64,000 bases of DNA from Pedobacter panaciterrae (GCF_013204795.1 NZ_JABMKW010000018.1:496001-560000), one strand, 5' to 3'. Positions 35,529 to 45,153 are shown, counted from the stretch's first letter. Program-made: numbers and translations. The notes: generated by a model not told the origin, from the letters alone.

Positions 35529-36581
35529 TTATAACTCGCCATGCTCTGAAATTGTTTTAATTCTCTCCAATCTTTCAGATGCCATAGCGCTTGTTTCATA
35601 TATTTTTATCAATAATACAAAATAAGATATCAATAATGGGCCAAATACCAACCCCAATATCCCAAATAAAGGTATACCAATAACTACGCCAATTACAGTG
35701 GTTATGGGATGAATATTTCCAATCCGCTTTGCAATCATAAAACGGATTACATTGTCGATGTTAATGATCACCACAAATCCAAATATCAGCATTGCCCAGC
35801 CAGCAAAATTGTTGCCTTCTGCAACTTGCAACAACGCAGCCGGCACAAAAATAACCGGAGGCCCAAGTATTGGAACAAACGATATAAAGGCCGTTATCAC
35901 ACCCCAAAATACCGGATCAGTATAACCTAAAACATAAAAGGCAAGCCCCAAAAGAGATCCCTGTACCAAAGCAATAAACCCCTGACCTACAACATTTGCA
36001 TAGGTTGTGTTTCGCATTTCTTCGGCAAATCGTTGTGCGTTTTGCTCTCTAAAAGGCGCATATTTTACCAGAGCAGATTCAAATGTTTCTCGCTCTACCA
36101 GCATAAAGTAGAGTAAAAAATACATTAAAAGTAAGCCCAGAATAATATTAAACGCTCCGGTAATAAGTGAAGGGAATAATTCCGTGGCCCATACCCCAGC
36201 TTTTTTCACTCCCTCTTCAACAAGATTTTGAAGATCCCCATCGATTGGGATCAGGTGCTTTAGTTTAAAAATAACATTTTTAAAATATGATGGATCACTC
36301 TGCAGTTCCGCAATCTTATTGATCATCATACTGCTTAATGCATAAAAAGGGAGGATGATAACAATTACTGAAACAAAAAGCAATAAAATGGCCGAAAAAC
36401 GTCTATTCATCCCCTTCTCGTCAACAAAGTAGATAAAGGCGGGCCGCAATAATGTATACAAAACAAGCGTGCTTAATATCGACCCAAAAATACCTTGTAA
36501 AGAAAATGCGATTAAACAGCCCAGGGCTATTATAATTACAAGATTGATATTATTCCTCTGCTTATATGTAAATATTGACAT
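35529..36581 (-). CDS. AI-2E family transporter
   Basis: A 350-residue integral membrane protein with about eight helices, AI-2E family (TqsA/YdiK-like). Helices such as ALGCLIAFSLQGIFGSILSTLVLYTLLRPAFIYF near the start and IVLPFYALSSMM are typical; GPLLISYFVLLIKIYET occurs at the end. Substrates include small metabolites, not necessarily autoinducer-2. It follows the REC-PAS kinase-like gene by 11 bases on the same strand. Confidence 0.9.
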   Translation of the reverse strand: MSIFTYKQRNNINLVIIIALGCLIAFSLQGIFGSILSTLVLYTLLRPAFIYFVDEKGMNRRFSAILLLFVSVIVIILPFYALSSMMINKIAELQSDPSYFKNVIFKLKHLIPIDGDLQNLVEEGVKKAGVWATELFPSLITGAFNIILGLLLMYFLLYFMLVERETFESALVKYAPFREQNAQRFAEEMRNTTYANVVGQGFIALVQGSLLGLAFYVLGYTDPVFWGVITAFISFVPILGPPVIFVPAALLQVAEGNNFAGWAMLIFGFVVIINIDNVIRFMIAKRIGNIHPITTVIGVVIGIPLFGILGLVFGPLLISYFVLLIKIYETSAMASERLERIKTISEHGEL

Positions 36582-36592
36582 AATTCTTTAGG

Positions 36593-38050
36593 TTAAAACC
36601 AGAGCGTTCCTTCATGATATATCGGAATGCGAATCAGGAATAAACTCCCTTGTGCAAGTTGCTTAAGTTTAATGGAACCATTGTGAGTAGTTAATACACG
36701 TTGGGCATGGGTAAGCCCCAATCCGCTGGCACGTTTTTTTGTTGTGAAAAATGGTTCAAAAATCTTTTCCTTATTTTTTGGATCTACCCCCATACCATTA
36801 TCCTCTATGGCGATTTCATACATCCCCTTATCAGCTGTGCATGTAATGTGAATAATTTTGGGGTAACTCTGCATGGCTTCCGCCGCATTTTTAATAACAC
36901 TAACCAACGCATTTTTTATTTTAGGTTTATCGAGTAATACCTTCTGCTCAGATTGATGAAATTGCCTTGTTAACTTTATATTGTGCCCAACTATTAAATC
37001 CTCCACATCAGAGATAGCTTCCTCTATTACCGTTAATATATTATGCCGCTGAAGATTTAAGGTTTTTGTTTCAGTGCTGGAAATGAAGTTTTGCATCAGT
37101 TGGTTCACTCTGTCGCAATTACTTTTTATAATTTCCAGGTACGATTGAATTGTTTCATTACAAATAATTGCAGGATCAGCCGCCAGTTCGTCCAATGCAA
37201 GGTTTATAGTGCTTAAAGGATCCCTGATTTCTTCTCCAAGTCCTTTTGCAATATGTTCTGAAATTGACATTTTACCCAGGCTAACAGATCGTTCCTCTAA
37301 GTTCTTTCTATGGCTCAGATCATGAATAATGGTATGATAAACCTCTTTCACATTTACCATATCCGTTTGAATAAATGAAGATAAGCTACAGCAGTACACC
37401 TCTGATTTACTTGAAATCAATTCGCACTCAAAACCACTTAGAGAGCCATTGCTTTCCATTAGCTCCCTAAATCTTTCTCCTTCTTCTGTATTATTAAAAA
37501 TTGCACTTGTATTTAATTGCAGTATTACTGATCGCTCATAATCAAGAAACTTTAATCCCGCACTATTGATATCATAAATTCTTCCTGAGGAGTCAGACAC
37601 GAGAATTGGATCTTTTGCCTGTTCAAAAATGGCCCTGTATTTCCGTTCACTATCCTTCAACGCCTTTGTTGCGCTCGCTTCCTTAATTGAATATCGAATA
37701 CTTCTATCCAATGAGGAGGAGTCTATCTCATCTTTCACCAAGTAATCAGCAGCACCAATATTCATAGCTTGTTCGTCGATAACCAAGTCGCCCTTACCTG
37801 TAAGTATAATTATTGGTTCTTCACATCCAGAGTTAATTGCTTCATTTAGCAAATCTATTCCTGTCCCCTTTCCCAATCGGTAATCAACCAGGTAAACATC
37901 AAATTGCTTCTTTAAAATGGCATAAATCCCCTTCTCATAACTGTTGACCCACGACAGCTCATATGACGCCGAAGTCTGATCAAAAACCTCCTTTGTAAGG
38001 ATGTAATCATCTTCATCATCATCTATTAATAAAACTCTTACCTGCCTCAT
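36593..38050 (-). CDS. REC-PAS-histidine kinase-like protein with the acceptor histidine replaced
   Basis: A 485-residue protein. Order: receiver domain (about 1-120; DDDEDD acidic site, D56 phospho-acceptor, T84 and K106), PAS (about 135-250), HisKA-like helices (about 255-320) and HATPase (about 370-480). The usual H-E-x-R-x-P-L box reads E273-E-I-R-D-P-L, so the phospho-acceptor histidine is glutamate. The ATP site looks intact: IKNAAEAM (N box), DNGMGVDP (G1), SGLGLTHAQRV (G2). It cannot autophosphorylate by the classical route; it may bind ATP, act as a phosphate sink through D56, or dimerise with the adjacent kinase. Confidence 0.88.
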   Translation of the reverse strand: MRQVRVLLIDDDEDDYILTKEVFDQTSASYELSWVNSYEKGIYAILKKQFDVYLVDYRLGKGTGIDLLNEAINSGCEEPIIILTGKGDLVIDEQAMNIGAADYLVKDEIDSSSLDRSIRYSIKEASATKALKDSERKYRAIFEQAKDPILVSDSSGRIYDINSAGLKFLDYERSVILQLNTSAIFNNTEEGERFRELMESNGSLSGFECELISSKSEVYCCSLSSFIQTDMVNVKEVYHTIIHDLSHRKNLEERSVSLGKMSISEHIAKGLGEEIRDPLSTINLALDELAADPAIICNETIQSYLEIIKSNCDRVNQLMQNFISSTETKTLNLQRHNILTVIEEAISDVEDLIVGHNIKLTRQFHQSEQKVLLDKPKIKNALVSVIKNAAEAMQSYPKIIHITCTADKGMYEIAIEDNGMGVDPKNKEKIFEPFFTTKKRASGLGLTHAQRVLTTHNGSIKLKQLAQGSLFLIRIPIYHEGTLWF

Positions 38051-38063
38051 TCTCAGATTATTT

Positions 38064-39701
38064 TCATTTATTTTGTTTCTTCGGAAGAATCACCACAAAA
38101 GCAGTCCCTTCACCAGGTTTGCTTTCTGCAAAAATAAAACCAGAATGATTATCCGCTATCCTCTTACATATAGCCAACCCAATACCTGTCCCTTCGTAGT
38201 CAACTCTTGAATGTAAGCGATGAAAAATGTCAAATATTTTCAAAGCATCTTCGGTTTCAAAACCAATTCCATTATCTTTTACTTTAACAACACAATATAA
38301 CTGGTTTTTGTTAATCTCAGCTATATTCAATTCATGCCCATACTTGGTGGTTCCAAATATTGAAATGTTGGGAACCTCATTTTGACTTGTGAACTTTAAA
38401 GAATTTCCTATCAAATTTTGAAAAAGTTGTACTAGCTGGCTTTCAACACCTTCAATTTCGTCCTCTTCAAAATCAATGTCAACTATGGCTTTCTTAAGCT
38501 CTATTGTAAAATCAAGATCGCTTAATGTCTTTCTTACAACATCGCCAAGTTTAAGTTTAGAATAACTTTTACTACCCCTTGTTAGCTTGGAAAATGCCAG
38601 AAGGTCATCAATTAACGCACGCATTCGCTCAGAGGCTCCCCTCATTCTACCGATGTAATCCTGAGCCTCTGCATTCATCTGCTCACCATACTTATCTTTC
38701 AGCCGGTCTCCAAAAGCTTGTATCTTTCTTAAAGGCTCCTGTAAATCGTGTGATGCAACATAAGCAAATTGTTCTAAATCCTGATTAGAGCGATTCAGTT
38801 CAACTACTTTTTCTTCAAGCTGTACCTGAGCTTCTCTTAATTGCGTTACGTCCTGTGTGTTTCCAATATAGGCATAGTTATCATTTAAACCTATTCGTTT
38901 ATGCTCTGCTGTAGTAAGCACATGCCGGATCTCTCCTGAAGGCAACACAATTCTATAGTTTATTTTAAAAGAGATTTTATCCTTTTTGGCCTTATAAAAG
39001 TTATCCATAAAAAGCTGGAGATCATCCTCGTGAACAAGCCTTTTATAAAATGCAAAATTGACGAATACTGAATGAGGAAGAAAACCATGTATGTTATACA
39101 TCTCATCAGACCAAAGAATAAACTCCTTACCATCCATCCATTCCCAACTTCCGCTATGCGAAACCATTTCTGCTTCTCTTAATAACGATTCGTTTATCTT
39201 GAGCTTTAAAACAGCTTCTTTTAACTCAGTAATGTCCTGGATGGTACCAACAAGTTTGTCTTCACCCTCGATATAAAACCCCTGACCCAGCACGTATTTT
39301 CTTTTACCTGAAGGTTGTATGATCTGGTATTCAACAGCAAAAGATGTTTTATTATCAATCGCAGATTTTAATTCTTTAGATACCTTTTCTCTATATTCAG
39401 GTGCTATAACCTGTTCATTAATGTGTATATCAGGTAAAAAATCATCATTTTTAAATCCGTACACTTTATAAAGCTCTTCTGACCATTTAACTTGCCCGCT
39501 TACTACAAAAATCTCCCAGCTTCCAAGGTGGGTAATTCGCTCGGCAAGATTAAGAACTTCAACTCTTTCTAAAAGATACTTATTCTGCTTTTGTAGCGCT
39601 GCGACTTCATCTCTTAGCCCACCCACTACCAACATACTCCTAAAAAGGAGATATCCCAGGATCAATAGCCCGATAAAGATGACAATAACTACCAGTAACA
39701 C
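38064..39701 (-). CDS. Membrane-anchored PAS-PAS sensor histidine kinase
   Basis: A 545-residue protein. One membrane helix at the N-terminus (about 1-22), then a coiled segment, two PAS domains with PAC-type ends (about 55-165 and about 180-290), HisKA with H318 (FAYVASHDLQEPLRK) and HATPase (about 410-545; N box FQNLIGNSLKF, GTGIGLAICKRIA). The short anchor without a periplasmic loop suggests it senses something in the cytoplasm or membrane. It starts 1 base after the sigma-54 activator gene and is the likely kinase of that regulator. Confidence 0.93.
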   Translation of the reverse strand: MLLVVIVIFIGLLILGYLLFRSMLVVGGLRDEVAALQKQNKYLLERVEVLNLAERITHLGSWEIFVVSGQVKWSEELYKVYGFKNDDFLPDIHINEQVIAPEYREKVSKELKSAIDNKTSFAVEYQIIQPSGKRKYVLGQGFYIEGEDKLVGTIQDITELKEAVLKLKINESLLREAEMVSHSGSWEWMDGKEFILWSDEMYNIHGFLPHSVFVNFAFYKRLVHEDDLQLFMDNFYKAKKDKISFKINYRIVLPSGEIRHVLTTAEHKRIGLNDNYAYIGNTQDVTQLREAQVQLEEKVVELNRSNQDLEQFAYVASHDLQEPLRKIQAFGDRLKDKYGEQMNAEAQDYIGRMRGASERMRALIDDLLAFSKLTRGSKSYSKLKLGDVVRKTLSDLDFTIELKKAIVDIDFEEDEIEGVESQLVQLFQNLIGNSLKFTSQNEVPNISIFGTTKYGHELNIAEINKNQLYCVVKVKDNGIGFETEDALKIFDIFHRLHSRVDYEGTGIGLAICKRIADNHSGFIFAESKPGEGTAFVVILPKKQNK

Positions 39702-39702
39702 T

Positions 39703-41103
39703 TTATGTATCCAAATTAATCGCTCTCATTTTGTTGTACAACGTTTTTCGGTCGATATTTAGAATTTTTGCTGCCTTTGTTTTATTAAAATTTACTTCTC
39801 TTAAAACTTTTAAAATAGCATCGTACTCAGCTTCAAGAGCTGCATTTTTCAAATCCCTCGGTTTTTCGATACGAGAAATTGAACTTTCAATAGCTGATGC
39901 TTTGGCATAGGTTGAGATTTCAAGAGGAAGTGCCTTTAATTGTATTTCCTGGTTCTCAGTAAGCAAGGTCGCCCTTCTAACCACATTTTTAAGCTCTCTT
40001 ACATTACCTGGCCAATTGTAGGTAAGGAAACAATCTACAACCTCTTCAGAAAACCCCTGTACGTTCCTCGACAATTCCTGATTTGCCACATCCAAAAACG
40101 TATATGCAAAAACCATAATATCGTCACCTCTCTGACTTAACGGAGGCAAACCGATAGAAAATTCATTGAACCTATGATAAAGGTCCTCTCTGAATTTCCC
40201 TTTCTGAATAGCATTGGAAAGATTTTCATTTGTTGCAACAATAATCCTTACATCCAAATCAATCTCTTTGGTGCTACCTATTCTTTTAATTTTTCTCTCC
40301 TGTACAGTTCGCAATAAAGCAGCCTGGATATCATAAGAAAGGTTCCCTACCTCATCCAGAAAAAGCGTTCCTCCATTCGCCATTTCAAAATGACCGATTT
40401 TAGTATAAAGGGCTCCTGTAAATGACCCCTTTTCATGACCAAAGAATTCGCTACCAGCCAATTCTTTAGTAAGTGAACCACAATCCATTGCCACAAACGG
40501 GCGATCTTTCCTTGGACTATTTAAGTGGATTGCTTTTGCTACAGACTCTTTTCCTGTACCGCTTTCGCCTGTTAAAATAACACTATAGGAAGTTGGCGCA
40601 ACCAATTGAATCTGCTTCAATAACTCTTTTGAAGCAGGGCTTTGGCCCGCAACAAAATTATCCACCTGCTTGTAGGCTTGTTTTGCTGCCTTTTGTTTAG
40701 TCGTTTCGGAAGAGGTTTCAGATTGATTTGTGTTTAATGCAATCTGAGTTTCTATTGCCTTATTAATTGTATTTAAAATTTCATCGGGATATAGAGGCTT
40801 AGTAATATAATCATATGCCCCTAATTTAATCAGTTCTACTGCAAGCTTAATATCCGAATAACCTGTAATAATAATAACTCCGGTGCTAGGATAGCTTTCC
40901 TTTATCTTGATCAGCATTTCTCTCCCGTCCGTATCCTCAAGTCTATAATCACATAAAACAAGGTCATAAGCTTCTTTAGCCAGGTAATCCATTGCCGTCA
41001 CACCGCTTGTAGCCGTTGATACACTAAAGGAATTTCTGGTTAAAAACTTGGATAACAGCACGCCGATGTTTACCTCATCGTCAACAATTAATATTTTTCT
41101 CAT
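39703..41103 (-). CDS. Sigma-54-dependent response regulator (NtrC family)
   Basis: A receiver (about 1-120, phospho-acceptor in LCDYRLED), AAA+ domain (about 160-390) and C-terminal Fis-type helix-turn-helix (FNKTKAAKILNIDRKTLYNKM). Walker A is GESGTGKES and the sigma-54 contact loop reads GSFTGA in place of the usual GAFTGA. Expected to bind an enhancer and open sigma-54 promoters when phosphorylated. The start with MRKILIVDDE at 41103 is preferred; an ATG at 41127 would add eight unusual residues. Heads a cluster with two kinase genes. Confidence 0.92.
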   Translation of the reverse strand: MRKILIVDDEVNIGVLLSKFLTRNSFSVSTATSGVTAMDYLAKEAYDLVLCDYRLEDTDGREMLIKIKESYPSTGVIIITGYSDIKLAVELIKLGAYDYITKPLYPDEILNTINKAIETQIALNTNQSETSSETTKQKAAKQAYKQVDNFVAGQSPASKELLKQIQLVAPTSYSVILTGESGTGKESVAKAIHLNSPRKDRPFVAMDCGSLTKELAGSEFFGHEKGSFTGALYTKIGHFEMANGGTLFLDEVGNLSYDIQAALLRTVQERKIKRIGSTKEIDLDVRIIVATNENLSNAIQKGKFREDLYHRFNEFSIGLPPLSQRGDDIMVFAYTFLDVANQELSRNVQGFSEEVVDCFLTYNWPGNVRELKNVVRRATLLTENQEIQLKALPLEISTYAKASAIESSISRIEKPRDLKNAALEAEYDAILKVLREVNFNKTKAAKILNIDRKTLYNKMRAINLDT

Positions 41104-41273
41104 ATTACCTAAAAAATTAGAGCGCATTTTATGAAATAAATATAACTAGTTTTTTTTATCTGGGAAATATTTTCTACAGTTTTATAAAAAAAGTATACAA
41201 TTTTTTTCTCACTTTATGACAAAACCCCAATAAATCCCTCAAAGACTTAATGAGGTTCAGCGAATTGAGGACT

Positions 41274-42056
41274 TTATTTCCCGAAAAATACCGGCTTTCT
41301 TTTCTCAAGAAATGCGGTAGTTCCTTCTTTAAAATCCAAAGTACCAAAGCATTTACCAAATTCCTTTATCTCGGTATCAAACCCATCAACATCGGGTAAT
41401 AATGATGCATTTACGGCTTTTATAGCACTGGCGATTGCTAATGGGGCTCTTAATTTTATTTTATTTAATATCTCTTCGGCCTTAGCAATAAGCTCGCTCT
41501 GAGGAACTACATAATTCACCAACCCTATTTTTTCTGCCTCTGAAGCAGTGATCATCTCTGCTGTTGTAATGATCTCAATTGCTTTTCCTTTACCTACCAA
41601 CTGAGTTAACCTTTGTGTGCCCCCATATCCGGGAATTAAACCAAGACTAACTTCCGGTAAGCCAAGCTTTGCATTCTCAGAAGCAATACGTAGGTGACAA
41701 GCCATAGCCAATTCTAATCCTCCTCCTAAAGCAAATCCATTAATTGCTGCAATTACCGGCTTAGGACAATTCTCGATAGCATCAAACACGCTATTTTGTC
41801 CTACTCGTGCAAGCTCCTCTCCTTCGGCAATATTGTAGTTGGAAAATTCTGAAATATCTGCCCCTGCAACAAAAGCCCTCTCTCCGGCACCGGTAATTAA
41901 GACTCCTCTTACCTCATTGTTGTCTGCGGCAATTGAAATTGCTTCAGCTAATTCAGCCAATGTAGCTTTATTTAAGGCATTTAATTTATGCTCGCGGTTT
42001 ATAGTAATATAAAGAATCTCATCTGTTATTTCCAGTAAAATGTTCTGATAAGTCAT
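41274..42056 (-). CDS. Enoyl-CoA hydratase/isomerase family protein
   Basis: A 260-residue crotonase-fold enzyme. The CoA-binding and oxyanion-hole segments ITGAGERAFVAGADISEF and INGFALGGGLELAMACH, and the catalytic glutamates in GLPEVSLGLIPGYGGTQRL, are all present, so hydration of a trans-2-enoyl-CoA is expected. The exact chain length is not predictable. It is 3 bases downstream of the B12-binding mutase subunit gene, suggesting a branched-chain or propionate-related CoA route. Confidence 0.92.
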   Translation of the reverse strand: MTYQNILLEITDEILYITINREHKLNALNKATLAELAEAISIAADNNEVRGVLITGAGERAFVAGADISEFSNYNIAEGEELARVGQNSVFDAIENCPKPVIAAINGFALGGGLELAMACHLRIASENAKLGLPEVSLGLIPGYGGTQRLTQLVGKGKAIEIITTAEMITASEAEKIGLVNYVVPQSELIAKAEEILNKIKLRAPLAIASAIKAVNASLLPDVDGFDTEIKEFGKCFGTLDFKEGTTAFLEKRKPVFFGK

Positions 42057-42059
42057 AAT

Positions 42060-42479
42060 CTAAAAATTTCTGTTTTCAACAACCCAATTTTTAATATAGT
42101 CTACTATAGTAACCATTGTAGTTCCGGGGGCAAACAACTCTCCTACACCCATCTCCTTAAGCTTTTTTATGTCATTTTCAGGAATAATACCTCCGCCTGT
42201 CAGCAAAACATCTGTTAATTGTTTTTGCTTCATGATCTCTACAATTTTCGGAAAAACAGTCATATGAGCTCCTGATAGAATGGAAATACCAATTGCGTCT
42301 ACATCTTCCTGCAAGGCGGTATTTACAACCATTTCCGGCGTTTGGCGCAATCCGGTATAAATCACTTCCATACCGGCATCTCTGAGAGACGTTGCAATAA
42401 CTTTTGCCCCTCTGTCATGCCCGTCGAGCCCAACCTTTGCGACTAAAACACGTATTGGCCTGTTTAACGTTTTGCTCAT
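42060..42479 (-). CDS. Cobalamin-binding subunit of an acyl-CoA mutase
   Basis: A free-standing 139-residue B12-binding domain of the methylmalonyl-CoA mutase C-terminal type. DGHDRG (about residues 19-24) matches the DxHxxG motif whose histidine coordinates cobalt, with SILSGAH and GGGIIP further on. In most organisms this domain is fused to the catalytic part; here it is a separate gene, as in isobutyryl-CoA or ethylmalonyl-CoA type mutases. The large subunit is not in the window. Paired with an enoyl-CoA hydratase. Confidence 0.9.
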   Translation of the reverse strand: MSKTLNRPIRVLVAKVGLDGHDRGAKVIATSLRDAGMEVIYTGLRQTPEMVVNTALQEDVDAIGISILSGAHMTVFPKIVEIMKQKQLTDVLLTGGGIIPENDIKKLKEMGVGELFAPGTTMVTIVDYIKNWVVENRNF

Positions 42480-42530
42480 AATTTATACTAATAGTAGGTG
42501 GTAAATGTAAGTAAATTAGCGCTTTTATGT

Positions 42531-42538
42531 TAACTTTG
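42531..42538 (+). promoter_or_regulatory. Likely -7 promoter element for glnS
   Basis: TAACTTTG, a full match to TAnnTTTG, ends 20 bases before the glnS ATG. Confidence 0.55.
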
Positions 42539-42558
42539 GCGCTAAATTTACAGTTTTT

Positions 42559-44220
42559 ATGAGTGAAGAAAGATCATTGAACTTTATTGAAGAAATCATT
42601 GAGAACGATTTAAATAGCGGAAAATACGAAACACTAATCACACGTTTTCCACCAGAACCGAATGGATATTTGCATATAGGCCACGCAAAAGCTATATGCT
42701 TAAACTTTGGGCTAACAAAAAAATATGGTGGCTACACAAACTTAAGGTTTGATGATACCAATCCGGTTACAGAAAAAACCGAATATGTAGACAGTCAACA
42801 GGCAGATATTAAATGGCTGGGCTTTGAATGGAAAAACGAATTATATACTTCTGATTATTTCGATTCACTTTATGAATTTGCCGTAACCCTTATCAAAAAA
42901 GGTTTGGCCTACGTGGATGACAGTACCGCGGAAGAAATTGCTGAATTAAAAGGAACACCAACTGAAGCTGGTAAAGACAGTCCATACAGAAACCGCAGCA
43001 TTGAAGAGAATCTTGATCTCTTTACCCGAATGAAGGGTGGTGAGTTTCCAGACGGCACCTGTACACTCCGTGCTAAAATAGACATGGCCAGCCCCAACAT
43101 GATTATGAGGGATCCGGTGATCTATAGGATTAAACATGCTGAACACCACAGAACAGGAAATAAGTGGTGTATCTACCCAATGTACGATTTTGCACATGGA
43201 CAAAGTGACAGCATCGAAACCATTACGCATTCTATTTGTACGCTTGAGTATGTGGCACATCGCGAATTGTACGATTGGCTAATCGAGAAACTTGAAATAT
43301 TTCCATCAAAACAATACGAATTTGCGCGTTTAAACCTTTCATATACTGTTATGAGTAAGCGCAAGCTGCTTCAATTGGTAAATGAGGGTGTAGTAAGTGG
43401 ATGGGATGACCCCCGCATGCCAACAATAAGCGGATTAAGAAGACGCGGATACACCCCGGAAAGTATCAGAGAGTTTTGTGACAGAATTGGAATTGCCAAA
43501 AGAGAAAACCTTATAGAGTTAAGTCTTTTAGAATTCTGTGTGCGTGAGCATTTAAATAAAACAGCGAACAGAGTTATGGCGGTGCTTGACCCGATTAAGC
43601 TGATCATTACCAACTATCCTGAAGGACAGAATGAAATACTAATAGGAGAAAACAACCCTGAAGCAGAAGATAAAGGCGGAACAAGAGAAATCCCCTTCAG
43701 CAATGAATTGTGGATTGAGCGAGAAGACTTTATGGAAGAGCCCGCCAAAAAATGGTTCAGACTTGCGCCAGGAGCAACCGTAAGGCTTAAACATGCTTAT
43801 ATTGTAAAATGTGAAGACTTCAAGAAAGATGCGAATGGGAATGTGACTGAAATATATTGCACTTATATCCCGGAATCTAAAAGCGGCGAAGATACCAGTG
43901 GCATAAATGTTAAAGGTACCATTCACTGGGTGAGCAGTAAACATGCAAAAAGCGCTGAGATCAGAATGTACGATCGTCTGTTTACCTCTGAATCTCCGGA
44001 TTCCGAAGAGGGTGATTTCAAAGACTATCTTAATCCGAACAGCATTGAGGTTATAAAACAAGCATATATTGAACCTTATCTTGCAAATGCAGATAAGGAT
44101 GCGCGTTACCAGTTTATCAGAAAAGGGTACTACTGCCTAGATAAAGATTCTATTCCTGGAAACTTGATCTTCAATCGTACCGTTTCCTTAAAGGATGCCT
44201 GGGCAAAGGCTAACAAATAG
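42559..44220 (+). CDS. glnS: Glutaminyl-tRNA synthetase
   Basis: Class I synthetase charging tRNA-Gln, 553 residues, a normal length. PPEPNGYLHIGHAKA (about 31-45) holds the HIGH motif and VMSKRKL (about 267-273) the KMSKS loop. The anticodon-binding beta-barrels occupy the C-terminal 210 residues. Its presence means the cell charges tRNA-Gln directly. Single gene, followed by a palindromic repeat. Confidence 0.97.
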   Translation: MSEERSLNFIEEIIENDLNSGKYETLITRFPPEPNGYLHIGHAKAICLNFGLTKKYGGYTNLRFDDTNPVTEKTEYVDSQQADIKWLGFEWKNELYTSDYFDSLYEFAVTLIKKGLAYVDDSTAEEIAELKGTPTEAGKDSPYRNRSIEENLDLFTRMKGGEFPDGTCTLRAKIDMASPNMIMRDPVIYRIKHAEHHRTGNKWCIYPMYDFAHGQSDSIETITHSICTLEYVAHRELYDWLIEKLEIFPSKQYEFARLNLSYTVMSKRKLLQLVNEGVVSGWDDPRMPTISGLRRRGYTPESIREFCDRIGIAKRENLIELSLLEFCVREHLNKTANRVMAVLDPIKLIITNYPEGQNEILIGENNPEAEDKGGTREIPFSNELWIEREDFMEEPAKKWFRLAPGATVRLKHAYIVKCEDFKKDANGNVTEIYCTYIPESKSGEDTSGINVKGTIHWVSSKHAKSAEIRMYDRLFTSESPDSEEGDFKDYLNPNSIEVIKQAYIEPYLANADKDARYQFIRKGYYCLDKDSIPGNLIFNRTVSLKDAWAKANK

Positions 44221-44228
44221 GCTACACC

Positions 44229-44299
44229 CGTCATCTCGACGATAGGAGAGATCTCTTGCTCATGTAGTTCAAGAGATCTCTCCTATCGTCGAGATGACG
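44229..44299. repeat. REP-like palindrome after glnS
   Basis: Perfect 30-base arms (left 44229-44258 starting CGTCATCTCGACGATAGGAG; right 44270-44299) around an 11-base centre. The inner region is the reverse complement relative of the GAAGTAGCAT centre of other elements. It lies between convergent glnS and the amidase gene. A close copy is at 46980-47050. No U-tract. Confidence 0.9.
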
Positions 44300-44319
44300 A
44301 ATTCATAATGATCTCCATC

Positions 44320-45153
44320 TTACATATACTTCTTGTACAAGTTAAACAGAATTAGTTTAACTGCAGGGGTTAACTCAGGCGTTACATCTGTTTGCACAAA
44401 GTGGATCTTAAACGCCACAATTGCTGCAGGCAAATTGCTCACATCATACCCAATTATTTTTAGCGCAAGAGTTGCATCGAAATTATCTGGTGGCATTACA
44501 AGCACACTGTCGTACCATAATCCATACCCTTTTTCGGCAAACCTCTTCCAGGGGAAATTAGCGGGATCAACCTTTCTCCTTGGTGCCAGATCTGAATGGC
44601 CTATAAAATTTGCCGTTGGAATTTTATACCTGCTTTTTAAGGTCGACAGCAAAGTCATCAGACTTTGTAACTGCACTTCAGAATAAGGTTCAGTTCCCGA
44701 ATTATCAATCTCTATTCCAATAGAAGACGAGTTTAGATCCGTATCGTTACCCCATTTTCCCACACCTGCGTGATTAGCTCTTAAATAGTCATTTACCATT
44801 TGAATAACCTTTCCGTCCCTCCCAACTACATAATGAGCGCTCACCTCTGTTTTAGCAATGGTAAAAGTTTTTATTGTCTGATCAGAAGATTTCTGGGCAG
44901 TATGATGAAGAACTACAAAGTTTGGTCTTCGTATACCGAAATTCACAGATCCAACCCAAGATTGAAGCGTCGGATCAGAAAGCACAACGCCTTGGCCTAC
45001 TGGTGGCATTGATTTTATTGCTTCAGCAAACTCTCCTGCCTTTTTCTTATACACTTTATTTGTAGCTGCGTATTTACCTGCAGAGCATGATGCAAGCATA
45101 AGCATTGCTAAAATGTAGGGATAGCCTTTTTTTAATTTGATCTGATATACCAT
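44320..45153 (-). CDS. Lipoprotein N-acetylmuramoyl-L-alanine amidase
   Basis: A 277-residue type 2 amidase that would cut the amide bond between N-acetylmuramic acid and L-alanine in peptidoglycan. A lipobox LASC (C23) after a short hydrophobic stretch marks a lipoprotein. Zinc ligands are H in VVLHHT, H in RANHAG region and D in RRKVDPANFPW; the catalytic lysine/GHSD segment is present. Its envelope location suggests recycling or remodelling of peptidoglycan. It converges with glnS. Confidence 0.88.
   Translation of the reverse strand: MVYQIKLKKGYPYILAMLMLASCSAGKYAATNKVYKKKAGEFAEAIKSMPPVGQGVVLSDPTLQSWVGSVNFGIRRPNFVVLHHTAQKSSDQTIKTFTIAKTEVSAHYVVGRDGKVIQMVNDYLRANHAGVGKWGNDTDLNSSSIGIEIDNSGTEPYSEVQLQSLMTLLSTLKSRYKIPTANFIGHSDLAPRRKVDPANFPWKRFAEKGYGLWYDSVLVMPPDNFDATLALKIIGYDVSNLPAAIVAFKIHFVQTDVTPELTPAVKLILFNLYKKYM

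Noticed and set aside
43639..44061. A 140-codon open frame on the minus strand inside glnS
   Set aside because: It overlaps a well-conserved synthetase and has no recognisable domain.
44229..44299. An ordinary bidirectional terminator
   Set aside because: The arms match another intergenic element almost base for base and there is no T-run, so it is treated as a dispersed repeat.
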